Part shown: piece by piece, positions 25,922 through 35,644 of the stretch
How the letters are laid out: every line of letters begins with the position of its first letter
Position numbering within the stretch: position 1 is the stretch's first letter
Assembly (NCBI GenBank): GCA_934700615.1
Contig: CAKUXR010000006.1
Location: forward strand, 1 to 64,000
DNA: 64,000 nt
Origin: an uncultured Bacteroidales bacterium
GTDB taxonomy: Bacteria; Bacteroidota; Bacteroidia; Bacteroidales; UBA932
Direction of reading: 5' to 3'
The notes under the pieces: model-generated
Seen by the model: the letters and a program-made list of their open reading frames with translations, nothing else
The model's database searches: none
What the model was told of the DNA's origin: nothing
Position numbers and translations under genes: made by a program

Positions 25922-26503
25922 ATGATTAAGTTGGACATATCGGAAACGGAACTTTGGAACAGGTTCGAGAATGGGGATGTCAAGGCGTTCTCCATAATAT
26001 ATGAGCATCATGTGGATGATATGTTTCGGTATGGAATGAAAATCTGCGGAGACAAGGAGATCGCACTGGATTCAATTCACGATGTGTTTGTCAAGATTTT
26101 CAGCACCCATAAGGTCCATTCGCAGATAAGAAATCCTAAAGCATACCTTCTCAAGGCTCTGCGTGGACAGATTTATGACAACATGAGGCATGAGAAGAGG
26201 CTTCCGACTATTGGAATTGACGTTCTTCCTTTCAATGTCGAATGGGAACTGTCAGAACGTGTCGAGAATGACAAAGAAACCCGTGAAAAAATTGAGGGTC
26301 AATATCGTCAGGCCATATCAGGCATGACTGCAAGACAGAAGGAAGCTGTTTATTTGCGCTACACCATGGAACTCTCCTATGAGGATATTTCGGTTCTTAT
26401 GGATATGAGTGTACAGTCATTACGTAATCTTTTATCTCGTACCATGCTGAAAATCAGGAAGATAATGCCTATTTTCATTTTTCTTCAATATTTTTCTTCC
26501 TGA
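25922..26503 (+). CDS. ECF-type RNA polymerase sigma factor of the utilization locus
   Basis: A 193-residue sigma-70 family protein without region 1 or 3. Region 2 covers ~20-90 (IIYEHHVDDMFRYGMKI, then AYLLKALRGQIYDNMR). Region 4 covers ~130-185 and holds a helix-turn-helix (LSYEDISVLMDMSVQSLRNLLSRTMLKIR). In Bacteroidetes such factors are held by a FecR-type anti-sigma factor and freed when an STN-bearing SusC binds its ligand. FecR and SusC-with-STN genes follow directly, so this is the likely regulator of the whole locus to 44454. The C-terminus ends in a short hydrophobic tail (PIFIFLQYFSS). Confidence 0.93.
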   Translation: MIKLDISETELWNRFENGDVKAFSIIYEHHVDDMFRYGMKICGDKEIALDSIHDVFVKIFSTHKVHSQIRNPKAYLLKALRGQIYDNMRHEKRLPTIGIDVLPFNVEWELSERVENDKETREKIEGQYRQAISGMTARQKEAVYLRYTMELSYEDISVLMDMSVQSLRNLLSRTMLKIRKIMPIFIFLQYFSS

Positions 26504-26604
26504 AGGTGATTATATATAGGGTATTTTTTCAGTCTATATATCGGAACTGGTTTCTTTGAGCGCACTTGTGTGTTCAAAAAGATAAAAAGATAATTAGATT
26601 TGAT

Positions 26605-27630
26605 ATGAATACAAATTCGGAGGACGAAATATTCTCAATCCTGAAGCCTGTGGAAACTTGTCTGGCTGAAGATGACAAGGCAAGACTATGGGCTAGAATC
26701 AGGAAAGACTCATTAAGGATGCGGGCTTTCAGACGTGCCGCTGTCATTGCCGTTTCGGCAGCTGCGGCCATTATGGCTGGAGTCGCGATTTATTTCACTT
26801 GGACATGGAGAAGTGCGGAGCCGCAGTATATCTCAGAGGCAATGCCGGAAGCAGGGGGTGACATCAGGATTGAGACTTCTGACAAAGTTATAGAGGTCAG
26901 TTCTGATGTGACAGTCTCGTATCATGAGGGATATTTCTCTGTGAGTGACTCTGTCGAGACTAAGATTCATGATATAAAGAAAGGCGGTGATGTCCATCAG
27001 ATGATAGTTCCGTTCGGAAAGACAGCCTGTCTGAATCTTTCGGATGGGACTAAAATGCAGCTGAACTCCGGTACCAGGGTTATCTACAAGGCGGAAATGA
27101 ATGGGCGCAGACGTGAGATATATCTTAACGGAGAAGCTTTTCTGGATGTCTTCCATGATGAGACCAGTCCGTTCAGTGTCAAGACTGACCGGCTTGACGT
27201 CTCGGTCCTTGGGACAAAATTCAATGTGAAGGCTTATCCTTCTGATAAACAACAGTCAATAGTGCTTGTCTCGGGTAAGGTCTCGGTGACAGGTAATTTG
27301 CTTGAACATGCTTATCAGATGAAGCCGGAGCAGCGTTTCTGCTATGACGGTTCGAACTGCAATGCCTCGCTGGAGACTGTGGATGTTGAGGACTATACAT
27401 GCTGGACGGAGGGGATATTGAGGTTCAACAGGGCTAATATCAAGGATGTTCTCATGCAGTTGTCCAGATATTACAATGCGAGATTCTCTTGCGACAGCAC
27501 AATAAAGGATATATCAATTACTGGCAAGCTGGATTTAAGGAATGGCATTGATGCCGCTCTCGAAAGTATCAGTTTGGTATCCGGGATAAAGTACAGAAAC
27601 CGGCACTCTCTGTATGAAATCTCGAAGTAG
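26605..27630 (+). CDS. FecR-family anti-sigma factor
   Basis: A 341-residue single-pass inner-membrane protein. Residues 1-44 are cytosolic and would hold the sigma factor. The membrane helix is at ~45-68 (AVIAVSAAAAIMAGVAIYFTW). The periplasmic FecR domain follows (VPFGKTACLNLSDGTKMQLNSGTR, then VLGTKFNVKAY). The last ~75 residues form the DUF4974/STN-like part (RFNRANIKDVLMQLSRYYN) that meets the SusC signalling domain. I start at ATG 26605; a GTG at 26566 would add 13 residues. A TAGATTTG sequence ends 2 bp before the ATG, so I do not treat it as this gene's promoter. The gene lies 101 bp after the sigma factor and 42 bp before SusC. Confidence 0.92.
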   Translation: MNTNSEDEIFSILKPVETCLAEDDKARLWARIRKDSLRMRAFRRAAVIAVSAAAAIMAGVAIYFTWTWRSAEPQYISEAMPEAGGDIRIETSDKVIEVSSDVTVSYHEGYFSVSDSVETKIHDIKKGGDVHQMIVPFGKTACLNLSDGTKMQLNSGTRVIYKAEMNGRRREIYLNGEAFLDVFHDETSPFSVKTDRLDVSVLGTKFNVKAYPSDKQQSIVLVSGKVSVTGNLLEHAYQMKPEQRFCYDGSNCNASLETVDVEDYTCWTEGILRFNRANIKDVLMQLSRYYNARFSCDSTIKDISITGKLDLRNGIDAALESISLVSGIKYRNRHSLYEISK

Positions 27631-27672
27631 TCGGCATATTTAAGCATTTAAAATTATAAACACATTTGGTTA

Positions 27673-30600
27673 ATGAACACTATTACACAGAGTATCAGAA
27701 GACTCGTTCGTGTTCTATGCCCGTTCCTTCTGGTGTTCCTGTCATTTACGGCAGTGGCGCAGACGAAGGGTATTACATTGAATCTGAACGATGTCCCTCT
27801 TAAGGAGGCTCTAGGGAAAATCGAGAAGGACTATGGATTTGTCTTTCTCTACAATGAAAAGGAGATCACGCTCGACAAGAATGTAAACTGCACGTTCAGA
27901 AATGCAGACATCGGGACAGTCATGTCCAAGATTCTTGGCGCTGATTACTCTTTCAAGGTGAAGAACAGGCAGATAGTTATCCTGCCGAATCATGCCGGGA
28001 CATCTCAGGGAAAGCAGTCTCCGGATGCCAGTGTACAGAAAAAGCGTCAGATTTCCGGAACAGTCACGGATGCGAATGGGGAACCTCTTGCCGGGGTCGG
28101 TGTATTCGAGAAAGGTACAACCAATGGAACGGTGACAGATGAATCCGGGCGGTACAGTATAATGACTGCCGGAAATGGTGTGCTTGTCTTCAACAGCCTT
28201 GGCTTTGATTCCCAGGAGAGGAACCTGTCTGGAAACAATGTGGTGGATGTGATTCTCAGTGAAACACCTCTTACCCTGTCGGATGTGGTTGTCGTAGGCT
28301 ATGGAAAACAGAGGAAAGAGAGTGTCACAGGTGCAATTGCCACGATTTCCAAGGATGATCTCGTACAGACGCCACAGGCTAACTTGTCCAATATGCTTGT
28401 CGGCAGGATGCCTGGTCTTGTTGCTACGCAGCGAAGCGGTGCTCCGGGTGAGGACTTCTCCAATCTGCTTATCCGTGGTGTGAGCACCTTTACCGAGAAT
28501 TCGGAGCCGCTCATCATGGTGGACGGTGTGGAGAGATCCAATTTCAACGGCATTGATCCGAATGAAATCGAATCTTTGAACATCTTGAAAGATGCCTCTG
28601 CAACAGCAGTTTACGGAGTGAAGGGCGCGAACGGTGTGATTCTCATCACGACGAGAAAGGGTGATATCGGCGCGCCGCACATCAGTTATTCCGGTAATTT
28701 TGCCCTCCAGCAGTCTACGGCCCTGCCAAGCTATCTGAACAGTGCACAATATGCTGAATTGTACAACGAGGCAGGTGAAAATGACTCACGTATCACAGGG
28801 TCCACTTACATCCCCCGATTCTCGGCTGAAGACATTGCGCTCTACAAGAATCACGAGGATCCGCTGCTCCATCCGGATACCGACTGGATCGGCACGTTCC
28901 TCCGCAAGTTCTCCACAAGAACTCAGCACAATGTCAATGTCTCTGGTGGTATCGATAAGGTAAAGTACTTTATATCAGGTAGTTTCTTTGACCAGACAGG
29001 TATTTATAAGAACACGGAGATTGATCGTGACCATGATGTGAATCCTAGGGATACACGTTACAATTTCAGGTCGAATTTCGATTTCCAGATTACCCGGGAC
29101 TTCACTGCGCAGGTCCAGCTTGCTGCACAGATTGAGAATATCATTTCTCCAAGCGGCGGCAACAGCAGCATCTGGCAGGCAATTTCGTTTGCGAATCCAT
29201 TGTCCTCGCCGGGGCTGGTAGATGGCAAGATCGTGAAAATCGAGAATGGCGTCGGAAGCGTTAACCCTTGGCAGGTCCTGCTGAGCAACGGATATAACAA
29301 GCGCAGCAGCAATAACTTGAACTCTTCTGTGAGATTTGATTATGATTTTTCCAATGCCATTACCAAGGGTCTGTCAGCTCATGTGAGAGCAGCGTATGAC
29401 AGTTTCTATTACAGCAGCAGGAAATTCTCGAAGAGTTTTCCATATTATCTTGCCAGAAGAGAGGCTGACGGGCAGGAATATCTGATACCGCAGTCTGAGG
29501 CTTCCATCTGGAACACTTCGACAAGCTGGAGCAAGAACCGCAAGGTCTATTTCGAAGGAGGAATCAATTATGACAGGACTTTCGGAGATCATCATGTCAC
29601 TGCGCTCGCCCTGTACAACCAGAGCAAGTATTGGTCTCCTGCATTGGCCTTTTATGTGCCGAATGCTTATCAGGGACTTGTCGGAAGGCTCACTTACGAG
29701 TATGCACAGCGTTATCTGCTCGAATTCGACATGGGCTACAACGGTACGGAGAACTTTGCCAAGGGACGTCGTTTCGGTTTCTTCCCGGCTGTTTCCGCCG
29801 GATGGATCATCACAGAAGAGCCTTGGCTGCCGAAGAATGACATTCTTACCTATATGAAAATCAGAGCCAGCTACGGTGAGGTCGGAAATGACAAGATCGG
29901 AGGTTCGCGTTTCCTCTATCTGCCGTCATCTTACGGCGAGGCGTCAGGAAGTGCCTATCAGTATTGGTTTGGCGTTTCTTCCAACCCTAACCAGTCCACT
30001 GCCATTGTCGAAGGTAAGATCGGTAACCCTGATTTGACCTGGGAGAGGGCTCGCAAGGCCAATTTCGGTCTTGATTTCAATATGTTCAAGGGACGTCTGT
30101 CAGTGCAGTCAGATGCTTTCTACGAGTATCGTGACAATATTCTTGCGAACCGCTCCACCGAGCCTTTCATCATCGGAGCCGAGCTTCCGGCGTACAACCT
30201 GGGTTCAATGAAGAATTTCGGATGTGAGTTCGACCTTACCTGGCGCGACAAGGTCAAGGATTTCAATTACTGGGTGCGCGGCAACTTTTCATTTGCCCGT
30301 AACCGCATAGTCTTCAAGGATGAAGTCAACAAACAATATAAGTATCAGGCCGAGACCGGCCGCCGCTATGGTCAGTTCTTCGGACTGATTTTCGACGGCT
30401 ACTATAATTCATGGGAGGAGATCAATGCTTTGGACCGTCCTGTCAGCGCATGGAACGGAAACCAGCTCCAGCCTGGAGATTGCCGTTACGTGGATGTGAA
30501 CAAGGACGGAAAGATCGACAACTACGATATGGTTCCGCTAGGATACTCCAATATTCCGGAAATCATCTATGGTGTTTCATGCGGGTTCTCTTGGAAGGGA

Positions 30601-31062
30601 ATTGACTTTTCAGTGCTTTTCCAAGGCGCCACCAATGTTTCCATCAAGTATTTCGGACGTTCCCTCTGGCCTTTCGCCAAGAGTGAGGAAAGTGCCAAGT
30701 CTCTGATTCTCAAGCGCTGGACTCCGGAGAGATATGCAGCAGGCGAGGATATTGAATTCCCTCGTCTGTCATTGAACCCGAACAGCGAATCCGACCATAA
30801 CTACAGGCCTTCTTCTCTGTGGATCAGGGATGCAAGCTACCTGCGTCTCAAGAACATTGAAATCGGATATAATTTTGACCGCAGGGTTCTTGAAAAACTT
30901 CATGTGGGCGGGTTGAGGCTGTTCTTGAACGGTTCCAACTTGTTCACATGGTCCGATGTCATTGACCTGGACCCTGAGGTCCTTTCCACTACGGGCAATA
31001 CGGAGCTCAACTCCTATCCTTTGCAGAAAGTCTATAACATTGGTCTTAACATAACTTTTTAA
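27673..31062 (+). CDS. SusC/RagA TonB-dependent glycan transporter with STN signalling domain
   Basis: A 1129-residue outer-membrane transporter. A signal peptide (to ~VAQ, 33) is followed by an STN domain at ~35-110 (LNDVPLKEALGKIEKDYGF). A carboxypeptidase-regulatory-like beta domain lies at ~125-205 (ISGTVTDANGEPLAGV). The plug begins near DVVVVGYG and contains IRGVSTF and LKDASATAVYG. The 22-strand barrel then runs to the terminal YNIGLNITF. It imports oligosaccharides using TonB energy, and the STN domain should report ligand binding to the FecR just upstream. The SusD gene begins 3 bp after the stop. Confidence 0.96.
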   Translation: MNTITQSIRRLVRVLCPFLLVFLSFTAVAQTKGITLNLNDVPLKEALGKIEKDYGFVFLYNEKEITLDKNVNCTFRNADIGTVMSKILGADYSFKVKNRQIVILPNHAGTSQGKQSPDASVQKKRQISGTVTDANGEPLAGVGVFEKGTTNGTVTDESGRYSIMTAGNGVLVFNSLGFDSQERNLSGNNVVDVILSETPLTLSDVVVVGYGKQRKESVTGAIATISKDDLVQTPQANLSNMLVGRMPGLVATQRSGAPGEDFSNLLIRGVSTFTENSEPLIMVDGVERSNFNGIDPNEIESLNILKDASATAVYGVKGANGVILITTRKGDIGAPHISYSGNFALQQSTALPSYLNSAQYAELYNEAGENDSRITGSTYIPRFSAEDIALYKNHEDPLLHPDTDWIGTFLRKFSTRTQHNVNVSGGIDKVKYFISGSFFDQTGIYKNTEIDRDHDVNPRDTRYNFRSNFDFQITRDFTAQVQLAAQIENIISPSGGNSSIWQAISFANPLSSPGLVDGKIVKIENGVGSVNPWQVLLSNGYNKRSSNNLNSSVRFDYDFSNAITKGLSAHVRAAYDSFYYSSRKFSKSFPYYLARREADGQEYLIPQSEASIWNTSTSWSKNRKVYFEGGINYDRTFGDHHVTALALYNQSKYWSPALAFYVPNAYQGLVGRLTYEYAQRYLLEFDMGYNGTENFAKGRRFGFFPAVSAGWIITEEPWLPKNDILTYMKIRASYGEVGNDKIGGSRFLYLPSSYGEASGSAYQYWFGVSSNPNQSTAIVEGKIGNPDLTWERARKANFGLDFNMFKGRLSVQSDAFYEYRDNILANRSTEPFIIGAELPAYNLGSMKNFGCEFDLTWRDKVKDFNYWVRGNFSFARNRIVFKDEVNKQYKYQAETGRRYGQFFGLIFDGYYNSWEEINALDRPVSAWNGNQLQPGDCRYVDVNKDGKIDNYDMVPLGYSNIPEIIYGVSCGFSWKGIDFSVLFQGATNVSIKYFGRSLWPFAKSEESAKSLILKRWTPERYAAGEDIEFPRLSLNPNSESDHNYRPSSLWIRDASYLRLKNIEIGYNFDRRVLEKLHVGGLRLFLNGSNLFTWSDVIDLDPEVLSTTGNTELNSYPLQKVYNIGLNITF

Positions 31063-31065
31063 GCA

Positions 31066-32817
31066 ATGAAGATACGTACATATATAATCGCAGTATTCGC
31101 GGCAATAGTGTCATTCAGTGGATGTAATTTCTTGGAGGCACCTCCATCTACTGATTTGAACGAGGATAACGTGTTCTCTGACAGGACATTGTGCGAAAGG
31201 TTCATAACCGGAATATACGCGGAGGGAATGCCTTTGGGTTTCTCCATGAACTCGGAAAACATCGACCGTGGACTTTGCGCGACATCTACCCGTGCAGGTG
31301 CCTGCGACGAGGGGGAGGCCGGTGCTTCATGGGATAAGGCCAATGCTTCCTGGAATACGGACAACCATAACAACAACAGCATTGACTGGGATGAAGATCC
31401 TAGACATGATACCCGTTGGGCGACAATCAGGAAATGCAACACGCTTCTTGAGAGAATCGACGAAGTCCCTTATGACCCGGGTGATCCGGAGTTCAATTCC
31501 AGGGCCAAGGGAGAAGGCTATTTCATGCGTGCCATCACTTTCTGGGAAGGTGTATATCGCTATGGCGGACTTCCTATTGTGGATCATCGAATCACGGGAA
31601 GCGAGGATGCGAAATATCCGCGCAATACTTTCAGTGAATGTGTGGATTTTATAGTAAAGGACTGTGATGAGGCTGCAAAGCTTCTTCCGGACAAATATAC
31701 GAATCCTGCATTCGTCGGAAGGGCTACCAGAATCGCGGCTCTTGCCCTCAAGTCAAGGGTGCTGCTTTATGCTGCAAGCCCGCTGTTCAATACTGCCACA
31801 CCATATCTTTCACTCGGCGGTGAGAACAACAAGATCATATGTTATGGAAACTACGATGCTGATAGATGGAAAAAGGCTGCTGATGCTGCCAAGGAGGCAA
31901 TAGATGCGGCAGAGGCTGCCGGATATGCACTATACGACAAAGGCACGCCGGAAACCAATTACGAGTATGTCTGGACGACCCCTGACAACTGCGAGATTAT
32001 TCTGGCCAACAAGAAATATAGGAATTTCAGCACGAATGCCAAGCCGATTACCAGCAATATTCCGCAATGGGCCGGCAGTTCCTGGTCTGACGGCGGATTG
32101 TTCGCACCGCTGAACTTCGTCATGAAATATGAAAAGAAGGACGGAACTGCACAGGAGTGGCTTATGTCTGGTGGAGATGACCTTCTTAAAAAGTATAGCG
32201 AACTCGATCCTCGTTTCGCACAGACAATTGCCTATCAGGGGGCCGTATGGAATGATGAAATCGGAAAACTTGATTTTCTGGAGGGAGGCGCGCATCAGGT
32301 CGCTTACGACAAGACCCGTCACCTCGTACGCAAATGGGTGCCGAGAACACTCAAGGCTACATATCCGCACAACAGCGTAAATATGGACTGGATTGTTTTC
32401 CGCATGGCAGAACTTTATCTGAACTATGCCGAGGCGGTCAATGAGTTCCAGGGACCTACCGCAGAGGCTGTCGAGGCAGTAAGCAAAGTAAGGAACCGCT
32501 CCGGAATGCCGGCGTTCCCGTCAACTCTCACCAAGAGTCAGTTCAGAGAGAAACTCAGAAATGAAAGAGCCGTCGAACTGGCTTATGAGGACCATAGGTT
32601 CTGGGATATCCGCAGATGGATGATAGCTGAGAATGAGGGAGTCATGCAAGGCAAATTCTATGGTATCCAGATTTCCAAGAATGACGGTTCATCTGAAGTA
32701 CACTACAAACCGTACGTGTTCGAGAATCGTCTCTGGAGCCGCAGATCTTACCTCCATCCTATCAAGCAGCTGGAAGTAGACAAGGGATATCTGATCCAGA
32801 ATCCTGGATGGGAATAG
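31066..32817 (+). CDS. SusD/RagB outer-membrane lipoprotein
   Basis: A 583-residue surface lipoprotein (signal ending SFSGC, Cys20) that caps the SusC barrel and captures glycan. SusD traits include FLEAPPST after the Cys, RAITFWEGVYRYGGLP in the TPR-like part, ALKSRVLLYAASPLF, YLNYAEAVNE, and FWDIRRW (Asp514) near the end. The chain closes with YLHPI and IQNPGW. Between DIRRW and YLHP there are only ~48 residues, the normal distance. That makes it a useful control for the second SusD of this locus, where 383 residues lie in the same place. Confidence 0.95.
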   Translation: MKIRTYIIAVFAAIVSFSGCNFLEAPPSTDLNEDNVFSDRTLCERFITGIYAEGMPLGFSMNSENIDRGLCATSTRAGACDEGEAGASWDKANASWNTDNHNNNSIDWDEDPRHDTRWATIRKCNTLLERIDEVPYDPGDPEFNSRAKGEGYFMRAITFWEGVYRYGGLPIVDHRITGSEDAKYPRNTFSECVDFIVKDCDEAAKLLPDKYTNPAFVGRATRIAALALKSRVLLYAASPLFNTATPYLSLGGENNKIICYGNYDADRWKKAADAAKEAIDAAEAAGYALYDKGTPETNYEYVWTTPDNCEIILANKKYRNFSTNAKPITSNIPQWAGSSWSDGGLFAPLNFVMKYEKKDGTAQEWLMSGGDDLLKKYSELDPRFAQTIAYQGAVWNDEIGKLDFLEGGAHQVAYDKTRHLVRKWVPRTLKATYPHNSVNMDWIVFRMAELYLNYAEAVNEFQGPTAEAVEAVSKVRNRSGMPAFPSTLTKSQFREKLRNERAVELAYEDHRFWDIRRWMIAENEGVMQGKFYGIQISKNDGSSEVHYKPYVFENRLWSRRSYLHPIKQLEVDKGYLIQNPGWE

Positions 32818-32842
32818 AAGACCACATAAGTAGATAATTGAT

Positions 32843-35632
32843 ATGCAAAAATATTTGAAGATAGCAGTCATGGCTGCATTGGCCGGAATGGCGCAGCCAG
32901 CTTTCGCGAAGGCGGACAGGGATTCCGCTGAAGTAAGGATTGCCTACGGGAGCCAGCCTGGCAGGATGGTTACCTCTGCCGTGTCGACCGTCAGCGGTGA
33001 CGAGTTGATCAATGTCAATAGCGCGAGTGTTGGAAATGCACTCGCCGGAAAACTGGCAGGTTTGACATTGCTCCAGCAGAGCGGACAGCCGGGATATGAT
33101 TTTTCCATCTCGAATCTGTATATGAGAGGCCGTACCACGTATGCTTCCGGACAGAACATGCTGGTATTCGTCGATGGTTTCGAGTCTACGATTGACAATC
33201 TCACTGCCGCTGAAATCGAATCAGTCAGCTTGCTGAAAGACGCGTCTGCGCTTGCGATTTATGGAGCACGCGGAGCCAACGGTGTGCTTCTCGTGACCAC
33301 GAAAAGAGGTATGGACAGCAAGCCGGACATCAAAGTAAGGCTCCAGACTGGTCTCCAGACCATGCTGAAGACGGCCGATCCGGTAGATTCTTATACTTAT
33401 GCTTCTCTCTATAACCAGGCATGCAAGAATGACGGCGTGACCGAAGTCTATGGAGAAAAGGCATTGACAGCATACAAGAATGGTACTGACGAGTATCTGT
33501 ATCCGAATGTGGACTGGAAGAAGGAGATGCTCCGCAAGGTCGCTCCGATTTCTGTGGCAGACCTCTCTTTCCGCGGCGGCAACAAGATCGTGAAATATTA
33601 CGTCCTGCTGTCGGCTGCGAACAATTCCGGATTCTTCAAGGGTACGGATTTCAAGAAAGATGAAAGTGCCAATGCTTCCTACACTACTGTCAATGTCCGC
33701 TCTAACATTGACATCAATATCGGAAGGCGCTTCTCTACTGCGTTCAGTTTCGGAGGACAGATCGGCAGCCGTGCTTTTCCTGGCGGCGGTACCTCGGCGT
33801 ACAAACTTTTCAATTCAATGTATGCCACAGCACCGAACGCTTTTCCTGTGTATAACCCTGACGGCAGCTTCGGAGGAAACGCTTCCCAGACCAACCCTGT
33901 CGGCGAACTGCTTTACAGGGGAGTCTATAAGGAAAACAACAGGACCTTTCAGCTGGTGTTCACTCCGAAACTTGATCTCGGTTTCATAACCGAAGGCCTA
34001 AGTGTAAGTGCATCAGTGGCTTACAGCAACAATATGTGTGAATCATCCACCAAGTCGCGCAACTACACGAGATATAGTCTGACCAAGACTGCTGACGGAT
34101 ATGAATATACGCCATATGGTACGGATGAGCCTCTCGAAGCTGGCGAAGGATTCAAGGATGACTGGAGCCGTGTTAATGCAAAGGGTTCGCTGGACTATTC
34201 ACGCCGATTCGGCAGACATTCCGTAGATGCTACTGCTTTCGCCCTTGTGGACAATTACAGGCAATATTCCGTCAGAGCAAATACCAGATATGTGAATTTT
34301 GCCGGACGTGTGACCTACTCGTATGCAGGCAAATATATTGCAGAATTCTCGGCTTCCGACACTGGATGCGATGACTATGCAAAAGGCCACAGATTCGGAT
34401 TCTTCCCTGCCGGATCAGCCGGATGGGTAATTTCCGAAGAGCCTTGGCTTAAGAATTTCCGCAATGTCAACTATCTGAAACTCAGAGCTTCCGCTGGTCT
34501 TGTGGGGAATAATCAGAATTCCGCAGGACGTTATCTTTTCGACGAGTCCTACGCGTGGACGGGTTCATATCTGCTCGGTACAGGCGGCTCCGCTTCATCA
34601 TCATTCGGTGTTACCACGATTCCGAACATTGACCTGAGCTGGGAGAAAGAGACGATATACAATGTCGGAATCGACGCGGAACTTTTCGGTGCCCTCACTG
34701 TCAATGCAGATGTATTCACCCAGACACGCACCGGTATCGTGGATCAGGCTACAGGAACCATTCCGGGTTTCGTGGGAGCTTCTTTCGGCGGCATGTTGCC
34801 TTATATGAACGTCGGCAAGGTCAGAAACAGAGGCTTCGAGTTGACAGCTGACTGTCATCAGAAGAAGTCTGATGACATGCATTGGCATATCGGAGCAGGC
34901 GTATGGTTCGCCAGGAATGAAATCAAGGAAATGGGCGAACCGACCAGAGTGTACGAGTATCAATATAGAAGAGGACACGCTGTAGGCACTCCGTTCGTGC
35001 TCGTTGCCGACGGATATTGGAAACAGGAAGATTTCAATGCTGACGGAACCATTGTCGATGGCCTCCCGGTTCCGCAGTACGGCACAGTCCGTCCTGGTGA
35101 CATCAAGTACATAGATCAGAACAATGACGGCATCATTGACAGCAATGACGGTGTTCCTGTCGGATATTCATATATCCCGGAATGGAACTTCACATTGAAC
35201 GGAGGACTGAAATGGAAACGCATCGAACTTGAGGTGATGTTTCAGGGCGTAGCCGGCCGGGACATCTACCTCAGCGGCAATACGGCATATTCTTTCCAGG
35301 ACAATGCTTCCGCTTCGCAGTTGGCCAAGGACAGTTGGACACCGGAGAATACCGATGCTTCATATCCGAGACTGTCACTGAGCAATTTCAGCAACAACTA
35401 CAGGACATCCACTTTCTGGAAAAGGAACGGCAGTTATCTCAGATTGAAGAACTTGTATCTAGCATACAATCTTCCTACACGTGCGGCAGGTCATGCCATG
35501 TGCCTGTATGTCAACGGTACCAACCTGTTCACCATCAATGCTTCAGGTGTCATTTCCGATCCTGAGAGCAGTTCACTTATCACTTATCCTCTTACAAGAA
35601 CAGTAAGTGTGGGAATGAAATTCACTTTCTAA
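32843..35632 (+). CDS. Second SusC/RagA transporter, short N-terminus without STN or regulatory-like domain
   Basis: A 929-residue TonB-dependent transporter. After a signal peptide (to AFA, ~22) the chain reaches the TonB-box/plug start almost at once (RIAYGSQPGRMVTSAVS). The STN domain and the carboxypeptidase-regulatory-like domain of the first SusC are absent. The plug has LYMRGRTTY, VFVDGFES and LLKDASALAIYGARGANGV. The barrel ends in TVSVGMKFTF. It therefore should import but not signal through FecR. It sits 26 bp after the first SusD and 13 bp before the SusD-GH16 gene, forming a second transporter pair in the same operon. Confidence 0.95.
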   Translation: MQKYLKIAVMAALAGMAQPAFAKADRDSAEVRIAYGSQPGRMVTSAVSTVSGDELINVNSASVGNALAGKLAGLTLLQQSGQPGYDFSISNLYMRGRTTYASGQNMLVFVDGFESTIDNLTAAEIESVSLLKDASALAIYGARGANGVLLVTTKRGMDSKPDIKVRLQTGLQTMLKTADPVDSYTYASLYNQACKNDGVTEVYGEKALTAYKNGTDEYLYPNVDWKKEMLRKVAPISVADLSFRGGNKIVKYYVLLSAANNSGFFKGTDFKKDESANASYTTVNVRSNIDINIGRRFSTAFSFGGQIGSRAFPGGGTSAYKLFNSMYATAPNAFPVYNPDGSFGGNASQTNPVGELLYRGVYKENNRTFQLVFTPKLDLGFITEGLSVSASVAYSNNMCESSTKSRNYTRYSLTKTADGYEYTPYGTDEPLEAGEGFKDDWSRVNAKGSLDYSRRFGRHSVDATAFALVDNYRQYSVRANTRYVNFAGRVTYSYAGKYIAEFSASDTGCDDYAKGHRFGFFPAGSAGWVISEEPWLKNFRNVNYLKLRASAGLVGNNQNSAGRYLFDESYAWTGSYLLGTGGSASSSFGVTTIPNIDLSWEKETIYNVGIDAELFGALTVNADVFTQTRTGIVDQATGTIPGFVGASFGGMLPYMNVGKVRNRGFELTADCHQKKSDDMHWHIGAGVWFARNEIKEMGEPTRVYEYQYRRGHAVGTPFVLVADGYWKQEDFNADGTIVDGLPVPQYGTVRPGDIKYIDQNNDGIIDSNDGVPVGYSYIPEWNFTLNGGLKWKRIELEVMFQGVAGRDIYLSGNTAYSFQDNASASQLAKDSWTPENTDASYPRLSLSNFSNNYRTSTFWKRNGSYLRLKNLYLAYNLPTRAAGHAMCLYVNGTNLFTINASGVISDPESSSLITYPLTRTVSVGMKFTF

Positions 35633-35644
35633 AATACTCCGAAA

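Noticed and set aside
26595..26602. TAGATTTG as a promoter for the FecR gene
   Set aside because: It ends 2 bp before the ATG, has no -33 box, and the gene is expected to be co-transcribed with the sigma factor.
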